DNA of 64,000 nt from Boswellia sacra (lineage: Eukaryota > Streptophyta > Magnoliopsida > Sapindales > Burseraceae), in assembly GCA_013180625.2 (NCBI GenBank), contig SNVD02006955.1, positions 558,001 through 622,000 on the forward strand, in the 5' to 3' direction. Both the position numbers and the translations under genes were made by a program. Below the pieces are notes generated by a model. It was given only the letters and a program-made list of their open reading frames with translations. It was not told the origin of the DNA and did no database searches. Below, piece by piece: positions 12,910-24,747 of the stretch (its first letter is position 1; each line of letters starts with the position of its first letter).

Positions 12910-12981
12910 CGCCGTTGCCGGGGATCGAACCCGGGTCGCCCGCGTGACAGGCGGGAATACTCACCACTATACTACAACGAC
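12910..12981 (-). tRNA. tRNA-Asp (anticodon GTC), copy 2
   Basis: A 72-nt cloverleaf with a fully paired anticodon stem CCCGC/GCGGG and loop CTGTCAC. It is followed at once on the minus strand by a long T run (12897-12909 on plus). The spacer on its right is homologous to those beside the other copies, so the repeat unit is tRNA plus spacer (about 162-172 bp). Confidence 0.96.
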
Positions 12982-13071
12982 TTACTTGTAGGAAGATTAA
13001 ACCAGAATAATGAGAAGATGTTGCTGTTTCGATAACCACAGAATCAAAAGCTTTGAAAACGTATGAGAAAA

Positions 13072-13143
13072 CGCCGTTGCCGGGGATCGAACCCGGGTTA
13101 CCCGCGTGACAGGCGGGAATACTTACCACTATACTACAACGAC
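13072..13143 (-). tRNA. tRNA-Asp (anticodon GTC), copy 3
   Basis: A 72-nt cloverleaf, anticodon GTC. It differs from copies 1-2 in the D-loop (GGTAAGT instead of GGTGAGT) and in the variable region (GGGTAACC). Only four T follow directly on the minus strand, a weaker terminator than for the other two. This is the outermost copy. Confidence 0.95.
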
Positions 13144-13958
13144 CTGGTTGCTATTTCCACAGGACCAACTTTTCTCGAAGCTGCACATAGTAAAAAAAGG
13201 ACAAAGTCTCCCTCGGACATTGCAATTATGTTGGACTTTTAAACCTTCCCGTAGTCTCTAAAAGTTTTTACTTATTTTGAACTTATCCAGAGTTTGACGC
13301 ATCGAAAAAAGAGGAGCGCGATATGATTATGATTTGCTATCGTGAAGGTTTGAAGATAGCCTTAGCGGTGCTGCGGTGGTGTACATTAACCTAAAATACT
13401 CTATATAGGAGCAAATAAATGACTGTCCATTCTTGAAAAATAAGATCGCACCGCAGCAGACATCGGCACTTTGAATCCTACCAATACCCAGTTAAAATTC
13501 AGTCTTTCAGCCCCAAACGGGAACGGGGTCACTCAAGTATTTAAGCAGCATCTTTGTTATTTTCTACGGCATAATAACCTCCGTTTATGAGGCATAAGTC
13601 CAACAGACTCCTCTCATGAATCAATCTAACTACAATATTCGATCAAATTAATTCAATTCAATCTTTTCTTTTGCAACCAAATAATAACAGGTAAGCTGAT
13701 ATATTTTTCAGTCTGTCCTATCTGCAAATCAATGTCCGTTATCCTACCATTTTTCACCCATGATTGCTACTTGATTGAATCTGCATTGTAGGTAAATGAA
13801 ACATCCATGAATACAGGTAGCTATCTCGTCTCATTATATCATATAGCTAATTTAAGTTGAAACAGGAAAGGCACAAAACGGAGAACAACAATATATCCTA
13901 CTTGCAGGTTCCACCTTCACTATTCTTGATCACGTAACTTTGAATTGACCTCCTTCAC
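13144..13958. other. Intergenic, tRNA array to PUX10 3' end
   Basis: The right part (about 13800-13958) is probably the PUX10 3' UTR. I see no gene, cloverleaf or clear repeat in the remainder. Confidence 0.5.
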
Positions 13959-16900
13959 CTAGTTCAGCTCCACAAATAGGCTGGCCTGAGGATGCAACCC
14001 AGCTTCTTTTAGGGACAAAGGGAGCTTGTCTGGGCCGTACACAACTCTTGGGAAGTTGGAGACAAGACTATAATCCTCAGTTTCTAAGCAACCCAAAGAA
14101 TCAACATAGTCATACAGAGATTGGACTGCTGTAGTACTGTGAAACCTCCTATCTTTGCGTTCTCCATTTGGGAAGCGCACCAAAACCTGAGTTTACAACA
14201 CAAGAATTCGCAATGACATTTAAGGTTGAAAAATTTGTACTCTCTTATCCAAAACACAAGTTTAGACATGTACTCAAACTGGATTCTTTAGTTAAAAAAC
14301 AAAAAATGAATTAAACGACAATACAACTATGTGTGAAAAAATAATGCAAGTTTCCATCTAAACTTTCACATTATGACAATTTATTGCGGACATAACCACA
14401 AAGATAAAGTTTGTAAATCCATGAGTAAAGATGGAAATTACTTGTGTGACATCAGGTCCTTTCTCAGGCTCTTCACCAAGTGAGAGGGCTTTCTCCTGCC
14501 GTTTTTTAACTAGTGCAGCCTCTCTTTCAGCAGCTTCACGTGCTTCTCTTTCACGAGCCTCTTCTTCCTCCTTACGCTTCCTTTCAGCTTCAGCCACTTC
14601 CCTTTCCAGACGTTCTTGCTCTTCTCTCTGCTGCCGTTCCCTAGCCTTATGAGACCAAAAGGAGAAAGACAAGAAAATCATTAAAACAATAAATAGCTAC
14701 AAAGTTCTTTACAGAACATCCTAATTGGACAAGAACAACTAAACATTACATAAGTGACAAACTGAATTTTAAAGGCAACATACTTGATCAGCTTCAAGTG
14801 CTGCTCTATAAGCTGCATCCTGCTCCTCCCGCAAACGCATGTTGCTCCTTCTTTCTTCTGCATCGAGCCTTGCTTGCAGAAGAACAGGGTTACTTTCTTC
14901 GATCACTTTCTGCAGCATCATGAGCATTTCTTCAGGAGATTTAGGTCCCTCAATCTGCAGAGAAAACGGAGACACCAAAACGATAATGACATTTTTCGGG
15001 GAAAAAATTTCATCATATGCTACAGAACTAAAAAAGGAGAGTCAAAACCATTCTCGATAGTGGCAATATGATTCAACATCTTATAGAAAGAGATGAAAAT
15101 CAGTTGTACCTTTAAATTCACATACTGAGCTATGTTTTGTATATTTTCACCAATAAACCGAAAAAGTTGAATTTAAGTCGCACAAATACCCAATTTTATT
15201 AAGCCTACTGCACCTAGCGATCAAAATCCGAAATAATACCAGCTTATCTAAAACTTTCTTTATCTAACATAACCAGGTCATGAAAAACTATATCAAGGCC
15301 CAAACCATAATACTTCTCCACAGGATATTTATTAAATTCTAAAGACCTATGTGCAACAACAAATTTTGAGAGAGAGAAGCTAAAAAGCTCATGCTTTCTA
15401 ACTATTGACTGCAAAATTTTCTTCCTTATTATTATTATTTTTTTCTGGTACAAGATCACCAGTAGTCAAAGATTGAGTATGAAGGTATATTTCTAAGACA
15501 GAAATTACTCATGGAACACCCAATGCCAGTAAAATGTAAGGGTTGATAGCTAAAACTTTAGATGAGAAGTGAAACAGAAGTGGAGCAAAATAAATCTAAC
15601 AAGTCCACTTCACCAAAATACTATAGTCAACAGGGAGAGCATAAAGACTTATTACCAAGTATTTTGATTTAAAATAACTAAGAAACTCATGTCTCAAATA
15701 TTTGAATGCCATAACTCTACAAGATCATACTCTTGGAAGCCTCACTGAAGCTGTTCTGGTTGTTAATTGACCAGCATCCAGGAAAGCTAAAAAAGCTTCA
15801 GGCCATACTCATATCAAATGTAGCATAACTACACCAACCGATCACAAATCAGAAACACTATCCACAGAGAGAACTTCATGCTATCTTTATCAGCCAGCAC
15901 CTATCATGTGATAAGACCAGAAAGCTTACACTCCAGAACCCAGTGGAAGATAAAGCAACTACTTCACACGATTTCATATGTTTCTCCGTTAGATTTCATT
16001 TCTCTCCTCCTTCAACCATTTAACAATTAATTTTCCAACTCCTAGTTTATCCTCTTTTCATTTATTGATACTCCGATTCCCATAAATAAATTATTTTTAG
16101 AAAATCATCCTAATTACAACCTGTCTACATCTAAATCCAACAATTCAAAATAAGTAAAACAAAAAACAAGATAAAAAACCCATAATGTGATAATGTGATA
16201 CCTGTTGAAGTAGAGCAATCCTCTGATTGGTAGCAGGCATAACCACCGCACAAAACGGGAACCTCGAAGCTTTCAAGCTATTACTCATCTTAAATCCTTC
16301 GCTAGCCCTGATACTCCCTCCCCAAGAAACAAAATTCTCGTTCACAAACGCCGCCAACACCTCGTTACACAGCGTCCCCAGGCAAAAAGACGGCGTATCG
16401 GGATGATCCGGTGAGTGCAAGTAGACGAACAATAGCTTGAACGCACTCCGCGACCTCTCCAAAGCGTCCATGAAACCCTCAGAAACAAAATTAGGCTTCA
16501 AATTACCATAATCCCTCTCAAAAGCAGACACGAAGTCCATAGCTTCCGAAGCCGCAGCCGAAACCGAAACCAATCGGGCCGAAGACTCCCCATTCCGACC
16601 CGAACCCGAACCGAGGCCGATCATTCCGAGCGAATACGACAATACACCACCAGCCGCCCATAAGCCGAGGCCGACCGCGCCCGAAATGAGCCCGATACTT
16701 CCGGAAATCACGGAATACGGCAGAGTGATTATTTTCCAGGCCAATCCAGGCCCGGGAACGGCAGTTCCAGAAGAATCGGAGCGGTCAATAGAACTTTGAC
16801 CATCGCGAGACGATAAATTGGAGACGGTGGCATCTTGCGCGTTGGAAGGTTGTTGTTGCTGCGGATTGGAAGAGGTGAAGGAGGAGATCGCGAGTTCGAG

Positions 16901-16999
16901 GTCCCAATCATGCGCCTGAAGAATCTCCGTACACAAATCGGGATCTTCTAAGCCGGTGATGGCTTGAAAATACGCCAATTTATCGGCTACATCAACCAT
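13959..16999 (-). CDS. PUX10: PUX10-like UBA-UAS-UBX protein (FAF2/UBXD8 homologue)
   Basis: Adaptor that brings the AAA ATPase CDC48 to ubiquitinated proteins; Arabidopsis PUX10 does this at lipid droplets. Exons 16999-16202, 14954-14784, 14645-14442, 14186-13959, all phase 0; 466 residues, close to the 480 of PUX10. UBA-like domain at about 5-45 (KLAYFQAITG...ILQAHDWDLELAI). A long hydrophobic stretch at about 85-130 (GSIGLISGAVGLGLWAAGG) fits the membrane or lipid-droplet hairpin. The UAS thioredoxin-like domain spans about 150-300. A charged coiled coil of Arg/Glu repeats lies at about 325-375. The UBX domain at about 390-466 carries the CDC48-binding FPR loop (436-438, SNFPRVVYG). The start is the first ATG and matches the family N-terminus. 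The 1.2-kb first intron is ordinary. Confidence 0.95.
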
Positions 17000-17901
17000 T
17001 ATCTCTATATCAAGTTAAATTGCTGATAAAAATAAAAATTCAAAAAATTCAAAAAAAAAAAGAAATGCAAAGAAATCAGGATTAGAGTTTCTTCAAATAC
17101 AGAAATTGAAAAAAAAAAATTCCTTCTGATTTTTATTTCTAATTTTAATTCTGGAAAGTGGATACGGACTGGAATGTTCCTGTTCTCGGGGTTTATAGTT
17201 TCGTCGAAAAACCGAAAGTGCCCAGAAGTATTGTATGGAACTACGAAATTGCCATTGTCTGATAAGAGAGTATGCAGTTGGTTTGTGTTTGTGTCGTTTT
17301 CTTCTTGTGTGAAGTGAAATGACGATGACAATATCAACTGTAACGAATGAAACGACGCCATTTTGACGTGTGAATCATTATTGTTCTCCAATTTGCAAGT
17401 CCAATCACCATTCGCATTATCATGCAACACTAATGACGACACCGACAGTTTTGGCAGTACGGTACTCCTGATTTTGTTAATAAACTGTACTTATCAATTA
17501 TTTGCGTTTACAATTTCTCTTGTTTTATTACATAATATATTATTTTAAATTATTTTTGTTATATTTATCAAATTCATCTTTAAATATTTTTAAAGTCCTT
17601 AGTGCATTTTTACTGGTAAATTCTGTTAACTTATTCATTAAAAACAATTAAACTTATTTGATGGAATCTATTATTAAGATATAATTCATATCTTTTACAA
17701 ATTTATTATTATTTTAATAAATAATTGGAAAAAATTTAAATAGTCGGAGAAAAAATTGAGGATTTATTAAAAAAATTCTATAAGGGAGGACAACATGACA
17801 TTGAATGAAATTAATTCATTTTTATTTATTAGGCAAAAGCATAAATGAAGAGAAAACCAATTATTTGGCACGGTGCCATCAATGATATTTATTATTGAAA
17901 A

Positions 17902-18048
17902 ATATTACTCTTACCAACTACTTACACAAACTTATTAATATAAACCAAATTTACTCAAATAAACTGACATATCATGATTTGATTGAGGTAACAATCATTT
18001 AACAATACTAAATAAATTAGTATAAATAAATTTGTAAGAATAACACTA
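17902..18048. mobile_element. Probable MITE, family C (diverged copy)
   Basis: Inverted ends: left TATTACTCTTACCAACTACT, right complement AGTGTTATTCTTACAAATTT. Similar ends occur at 36810-37020. No clear target duplication, so borders are approximate. Confidence 0.45.
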
Positions 18049-18202
18049 CTCTGTATCATTTATCAGACACTTAACCTCAGACCGCCTCGCTCGATTCAAA
18101 ATTTCTATAGCCAAAGCAAAATTTATCAAAATTTTTATTCAGATTTAATGTAAAAAAAAATCTATAGCCATGGCAAACATCCACCACCTTGACAAGCTTT
18201 AA

Positions 18203-18331
18203 GTGTCTAAAACCAAACCCAACTCACTTTCAAGCACCCAAACAACCAAATCTAGCTTCACTTCCGCACCCAAACAACCGAACCCAACCACCCTCATGCA
18301 CGTAAACAACCAAACCCAGCCGGCGATCAAA
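18203..18331. repeat. 32-bp C-rich minisatellite, about four units
   Basis: Imperfect units start near 18203, 18235, 18267 and 18299. Each contains a form of CACCCAAACAACCRAA followed by a more variable half. Purine/pyrimidine strand asymmetry is strong (C and A on plus, almost no G). Confidence 0.7.
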
Positions 18332-19090
18332 CACCCAAAGTGGCACAAAACAACAAGCAAGCACACAATCTGGGTACAACCCATGTGTGCATAACAAAAA
18401 ATAGGAAAAGTTATACCAACTCTTGACTCTCAATTTTCAAACACTACCCAAACAAGTATATTACGATAGAGCTGACAAAATTGTCAACGAATTAGAATAC
18501 GAATTGCTTGCACTCCAAAAACTTACAAAACACTAAGCAAACGTAAAAGGGTATTCGAATCAATTGTGTGCCCTTAGGAAGGCCATAATCTTGTCTTGAT
18601 GATCATATCCAATGGGCACACAGAAGTCGTAGCAATTGCAGTTAAAAAAAAAAAAAACTAGAAACGTCCTCAAAAACCCTTAAAACAATTCACTAGAAAA
18701 GAAACAAATAATACAAACAAAAAGAAATAAAAAATGAGATTAGTATCATAATTTAGATGGCTGTGTTGTGAGAAAATATTAGATTAGAGATGATGGACGT
18801 TCGAAGCATATTTTTGTGTGCAAATAGCCCCATCCTTTGTGATATTATCCGATTTTGTCACTCAGGATTTTTGTCCAATTCCCAAACGACAGATAATTCT
18901 TATTCCATAGCAGCACTAATAATTTTTGGCACAAATTTTACCATCCCAAAATTCATGAATGGAATTTTGTAATTTTAATAGTGAAGATATAGGCCTTCAT
19001 GTAAAGTATATAAGCTGTAGGCATCACCTTATTGTATTAATTTCAAGTAATTATCATGTCAATTGTTACATACAAACACATATGGGTCAC

Positions 19091-21359
19091 TCAGACCTTT
19101 TGCAAAGTCTTAATGGATTCCTCATCTTCCTGTGGTTCAATTTTATTGCTAGACTGATTTTGTTTCGATTTGCAATGGTCTATGACTCTAAAATCACCTA
19201 ATTTTGCTAGTTCTGCAACAGCATCAACAACACCTTCAATCCGGGAAGCGATTTCGATCAGTAGAGAAGCAAAAGTTACCACTGAAATGATTCCCGCGAG
19301 AGGGATTGTAGTTGTGGCTGTAGTTGTTGTCGTTGTTTTGGAGGTTTTCTCTGTTTTATTATTATTTTCCGGAGTTCCAGATTCTGACAATGTTGTTGGA
19401 TTGAATAAAAAAGAAAGAGATTTCAAGTCATTTTGGAGCTCCCCTACTGCACTGTTCATTTCTGCAACCAACAAGTCTATACGGGTTGACTTTGTCATTG
19501 TCTTGATTGTGTTCGCTAGCTCTTTTATTACGCCTGAACAAGTGGAGCCTACTTTGAAGCAACTACTGCTTAGATGCTTCTTTACAAATTCTGGCCCCTG
19601 CTTTTCAAAAAACATATAATTATTATGTACGAACAATTCTTCTAATATAATCTATACAATCTGATTTGACATAATATCAACGACGATGTTGTTGTCCTAT
19701 TAACTTTTCAAATGACATTGTATAATAACATGGGGGTATGGATGAGCTTGTTTTATATATAGGAAGCTTTGTTTACCTGGCTTTCAGAATTGATGCAGCC
19801 ATTAAGAGCCTCGATGCAATAAGCACAACTTCTCATGGACATCCCAATTTTGAGGTACTGTTTCCATGGATGCCTGAAGCTGAAGCGGCCATGGGCTGGT
19901 TCCCATCTCGCAAAATTGGCCTATGTACATAAAATCATGTTTGCATCTTTTTAATTTTTGTCAAAGATTATCTACAAAATTATTAGCACAATCCATTTTG
20001 GTAGTTTCTGTCACATACCATAGATTCTTCTGTTGCTTTTGAGTTCAATACACATTTGTAGCCTAGCAATTTTTTGTGCGCTTCTTCCTCACTGTCAGAT
20101 AGTGCCCCACTAGGATTAAAATACTCGGCTACAAAACCTGAGATGGTTGTGAGAAGACTTTGTAATTGTCTGAGAAGATTCTGTGTTGTAAGTTCAAATG
20201 ATTAAATCAATCTATCTTTAACAAAGCTCTTACCATCGAGGGAATTGGCGAGTTTGTCCATGTTTCGAGTGATGAGAACATAGAGCTGCTTGCCAGCCCA
20301 GATGGGGCAAATTAGCGTGCTCACAAGAATGCATAAAGTTGTTCCAATGATAATGGTGGATATTCTTTGATGGGCCAAGTCAAACAATCTTTCCACACGA
20401 TAACCTGATACTGTGACCAAGCTGAAAGTGAGGATAAAGATCATAGTGCCATAATCAAACCGGGCTTTCACTGTTGGAATAAATCTAGAGAAGGTTGCTG
20501 CAGAAGCTGAAGAAAGATAGCACTAGATAGGGTCAGTTTTATTATTGTCTAAATGAACACAAACGTAGCACAATCCTTGGAGGACGATACAGACCTAGTA
20601 GAAAAACAGAAGCTCCAATAATTAAAGGCTCACACTCCTCTCCTGAATGAATAGCAATCCAATGGACACCAATGGCAAGAAATCCAGCAAGAAAAGTCCC
20701 AAACACTCTGTTCAAACATTTAGCTAGTGTTGCTCCTGCACAAATTCGAAATCTTTTCAGTTTAAAGCAGGTTATAAACCTGTACACACCCTTTTAGCAT
20801 TTGACCATGAAACAGTTAGGCTGAGACCAAGAATTCAAAAATTTTCATGATTGATCAATGATGCCCTGAAAGAATAAGTTCGGACACTGATGCTTTACAA
20901 AAGTGTTTGTGTTTTTGGGTATGTGTGTACACAAAGGACCATTTGAAGATTCATCATACGAGTGCAAGACTTTTGAAAATTTTGAGCAGGTACTTGGAAG
21001 GATATCGTAGACTTACCAACAGTGTTTTCAAACACTACCACAACTGTCATAACAGCCCACATGGCATTCCCTCCAACTCCATCATACAAAGGCCTCATAT
21101 AGTAAAACAGCGACACCACAGTAAGTGCTATTCCCACTTTTAGGCAATGGATCACTTTCTTGGGGTCATCTACACCTAAATCCCATGCTTTCTCCAGGAA
21201 CCTCCATACTTTCAATACAAACCCTGCAACCATTTCATTCAGTCCAAGCCAGACTCTGGTGGCTAGCCCTGCCTTTGGAACTAAAGTCTTTGAAGAACCA
21301 TCTTCCACACTCATTCTCCACTCTAGTACTCCAGTGGGAACATCCTTCTGTTGAGCCAT
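19091..21359 (-). CDS. Aluminum-activated malate transporter (ALMT10-like anion channel)
   Basis: ALMT channels pass malate and other anions across the plasma or vacuolar membrane. Exons 21359-21017, 20735-20595, 20506-20234, 20137-20019, 19920-19777, 19597-19091; 508 residues, matching the family. About six membrane segments lie between residues 70 and 225, including [48 protein letters not shown], the [19 protein letters not shown] segment and [19 protein letters not shown]. The cytosolic half has the conserved [10 protein letters not shown] (WEP) motif from exon 5 and [11 protein letters not shown] late hydrophobic segment ([20 protein letters not shown]) follows a run of Thr ([11 protein letters not shown]), probably a linker. 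The N-terminus ([13 protein letters not shown]) resembles proteins named ALMT10, so the subclade call is tentative. Start is the first ATG. Confidence 0.95.
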
Positions 21360-24300
21360 TATACACCTTTGTCACCAAAAGATTCTATTCTTTGAGATGG
21401 GTTGAAAACTTGAAATGGTGAAGCAAATGTTTGGTTACTTATGTTATGATGGCTATGAAAAAAGCTATTTGAGGAAGAAGTTGAGGCCATGCAATGAGAG
21501 CCCGATGCTTAGATGGTCAGTGGCAATAATGACTTACGCATATGTTTATATATACAGAGGTAAGGAAGGAGATCGTATATGGTCTCTAGCACTTACGAAA
21601 ACAAAATAAAATTCCGAGAGCATGGAGATTCTAGAGAATCATTTATTATTGTTTTTGGTAGGTAAGGTTGGCATCGTGGAAGTGACATATCTTTTAGCTT
21701 GCCACGATCTATCTGACTCATGCACGCATGCATATACACAAGCATATATGTAGCGAGAGACCTAATAAAACCTGGAATGTTGAGCTATTAAAGAATTGAA
21801 ATTCTTAAGTTGAGCCTATATTTACAAGCTTAATCTTTAAAAAAAGTGATAAACTTAACATGGTATCAAAGTCGTCGTGATCAAACCATTGCTAGAAAAA
21901 AATATTGTTTATTCTACTTGTAAGATCCGACGTGGCACGGCAAGGACCGATGGGTACATTAGAGAATTAAAATACTCAAATTAAACACATGCTTACAAAA
22001 GATTAAGCTTTAGAAAAATAGTAAACTTAACATGAGTCATACAATATTCTAACTTTTTACAATTGAATCTTCACTATTTCAAACATTAGTTTTTATAAAA
22101 AAATAATGATAAGTATACAACCAAATTGTACAACTCAATTTATACAACCTAATTTGACACTAAATCATTAGATGGATGAGACCCCTTTAGTTATTAAAAT
22201 TTATTTAATTTATTGTTTGTTTTTACCCACTTAGTAAATTTATGTTATATCAAGATATATGAATTATGTTATACAACTTAATTATATTCCTAACATTAGT
22301 CTTTTTTAAATTAGAAAAGCTATGATCCAAACAACAACTTTAATTACTTAACATGTCCAGAGAACTCTAAAAACACATAATAAACTTTCGTACGATTGAT
22401 CATCCATTTCATTATGAGATTCTACTGAGATCATGTTTACGTATAGCACTTTAATTATTTAGTTATTTCTTTCTGATATGATTTCTTCACTGAGAGAGAA
22501 TTCTCTTTTGGTGACCAAAAAATCAAATTTAGGATTCGGGCGAACAGTTGAGTTAATGCATGATGGACTTCACTGCTTTATGACTAGGGTCCCATTTTAT
22601 TAATTTTGATCTTCTTAGTGGTCTTTGATCAGACTCCCCTCTAATTTGTCTCGAAGAGATAAGAAAATTAGGAAAGAGCACCATCTCATGATATTTATAA
22701 AGTCTTGTTATCCCATAATAAATAATTGTTTGGAGTATTTGATTTCACTGAAACATGTTGCAGTTGTTTTAACATTTAAGCCAGTTGATAGTTGATTGAT
22801 GATATCAGCTGCACCTGCTTATTAATGTTGTTAACTCTCTGTACAACGAATCAGCTAACAAAATAAAATCCCAGAAAACACCTGGCAAAATTTTATATCT
22901 TATTTTCTTGATACATTTGACAGTGCTATAACTTTTAAACCTCCCCTGAGCTCCACCCTCGAGTCATCTTCGACCAAAGTGGAGAACCCAATATAGGTTT
23001 AGATTTTTATTAATGCATGCACTATTTGTTAATCTGATGAGATAAGACAAATCTGTTAAGTGGTCTTGCCATGCTTTTAGATGGTGTCAAATAGGCAGCT
23101 GATAACATTAACATTCTTATAGTACAGAAGCTATGTTAGGTCATGAATAGGACCATCCAGGTCCCCATATCTTTTGATCTTTAAATAATTGGGGCACTTG
23201 GGTTTAGATAAGACTTGCAATTGGTCTATGCTGTTTTCACTTTAAGAGGAGGGAGCACTTATCTCCATGAGTTGGAGCCTTTACACAGCAAAGCTGTACT
23301 ATTGCACTTGAAAGGCTAACTCAACTATCAAAAGCTGCCTTCTACATCACATATATATTCTGATTACCACTATTTGATATATATATAAACACACTTAAAA
23401 GTACTAATTGCAAAAGCTGATGTTGACCCTTTGAACTCTCAGCACAAGTTATGTCTTTATCAAATGTTGAATATCGTGAATGATCAAGCATGAATTGTCT
23501 TAATATTTGCATGCTAGATGTTACCCCTTAGAGCCATGAAATGGAAAAATTATTAGCTTCCACATCTGCTGCTTCCATGCTTAGTGTTATAATATTTCTT
23601 AAAAAGATCAGTGGACTTGTGCTGCGTAAGGGTGTAGGAAGCACCATTAATTATTTGGTAAAATTCCTTTATATATACCTACCATTGACCCACTCGTTTA
23701 TTTTTCCAATAAGTCATGATCTTGCATGAAATCATATTATAAACATGTCATTATTAGTAACAGCAAAAGGACTCAAAGAAAAAGAAAATGCATGCCAAAG
23801 ATCAGGCCGGACAAGGATATACAATACATGATTGATTTTGTCAAGTGGTTTCTTTGCATTTGAATTTCACCTCTACAAAGCAATGAGGTATAGGTTACCA
23901 TTACTATTTAAAAGTGATAGAATAACCAGAGAGTATCATGAGATTTTGACAACTTTTCAGCCAAAGGAGGCAAAACATACACAATGGAAAGTGAAATTGG
24001 ACCCCATTTTGATTATCAGATCTAGCACATATCCAAGTTTCAGTAACCTATAATATTGACTTCTGATGCCGACCAGATACACTGAGTTTCTTTTTAATGA
24101 GTACTTGTAGCTGTACATGGCGTATTTTACGATTACTGCAAACTCCCATGCACCAATCAATTTTCTATAAACTAAATAATAGTGTAGAACATCCAGATTA
24201 GGCATTCAGTAATAAATGTCTGCTATTGTATCATCAAAGTTCCATGAAGGCGGTATACAATTCAATCTCAGCAGTTAGCCTACAACTAGCTTGATCATCA

Positions 24301-24747
24301 GCTTCGCATTATAAACAAGTTATGACAAGAACAACCAAAAGGGTAATAAGAAAAAAGCAAACTTTATAGGATCACTCTTTTCGCTCTGTCATATTAACCT
24401 GACTTTAACTACCGATTACATGCAAGACAAGTTCCTATCACAGGCTTTGCTTCTGTCCTGGGCAAGGCAAGCTCCTAAAAATCCCTTCTCTAATCAGGAA
24501 ATGTTTAAGGAGGAAAAAGAAGATTTCTTGGCTTTTGTTCGAATGTTTTTCCTAGCAATCAAACATATGCACATTAATTTCAGCTCCATTTCCAAGATGG
24601 CTAACAAGGAGTGAAGAACCACATGTGGCCTATGCAGCTGTGGTTCTTCAATCTTCAGAATACCATTCACAGCAGGCGCTCAATAAGTGAGTGCTAGCTC
24701 AAGGTATCTCTGAATCCCTTTTCTATCTGCCCAATCATTGAAGTATC
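21360..24747. other. Intergenic, ALMT promoter to bHLH 3' end
   Basis: The ALMT upstream region lies at the left. A miniature LTR element (TRIM) is at 21778-22032. A sequence at about 22090-22290 with ACAACYTAATT repeats on both strands may be another MITE, but its ends are unclear. From about 24050 on the DNA is probably downstream of the bHLH gene. No further coding sequence was found. Confidence 0.45.
21778..22032 (+). mobile_element. TRIM (miniature LTR retrotransposon)
   Basis: Two direct repeats of 83 and 82 bp, 21778-21860 and 21951-22032. Both start TG and end TAAACTTAACA, with a shared core of the type ATTARAGAATTRAAAT and AAGCTTWA. The first is followed immediately by TGGTATCAAAGTCGT, close to the initiator-tRNA-Met primer-binding site (TGGTATCAGAGC). 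Only about 90 bp lie between the repeats, too little for genes. No exact target duplication was found. Confidence 0.7.

Larger units (their letters stand above)
12640..13143. repeat. Tandem array of tRNA-Asp plus spacer units
   Basis: Units repeat at 172 bp and 162 bp (tRNA starts 12738, 12910, 13072). Spacers share ATTGAACCAGAT-like starts, TGYTGTTTC, ATAACCACAGAATCAAAA and CTTTGAAAAC. A fourth, more diverged spacer lies at about 12645-12730, with no tRNA to its left, so a lost unit is possible. Confidence 0.85.
17000..19090. other. Intergenic, PUX10 promoter to ALMT 3' end
   Basis: The PUX10 leader and promoter occupy about 17000-17450. A probable MITE lies at about 17902-18048 and a 32-bp C-rich minisatellite at 18203-18331. 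The segment 18573-18642, read on the minus strand, gives CYDFCVPIGYDHQDKIM, which might be a gene fragment, but I do not recognise it. The rest is AT-rich with nothing seen. The right end is probably the ALMT 3' UTR. Confidence 0.45.
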
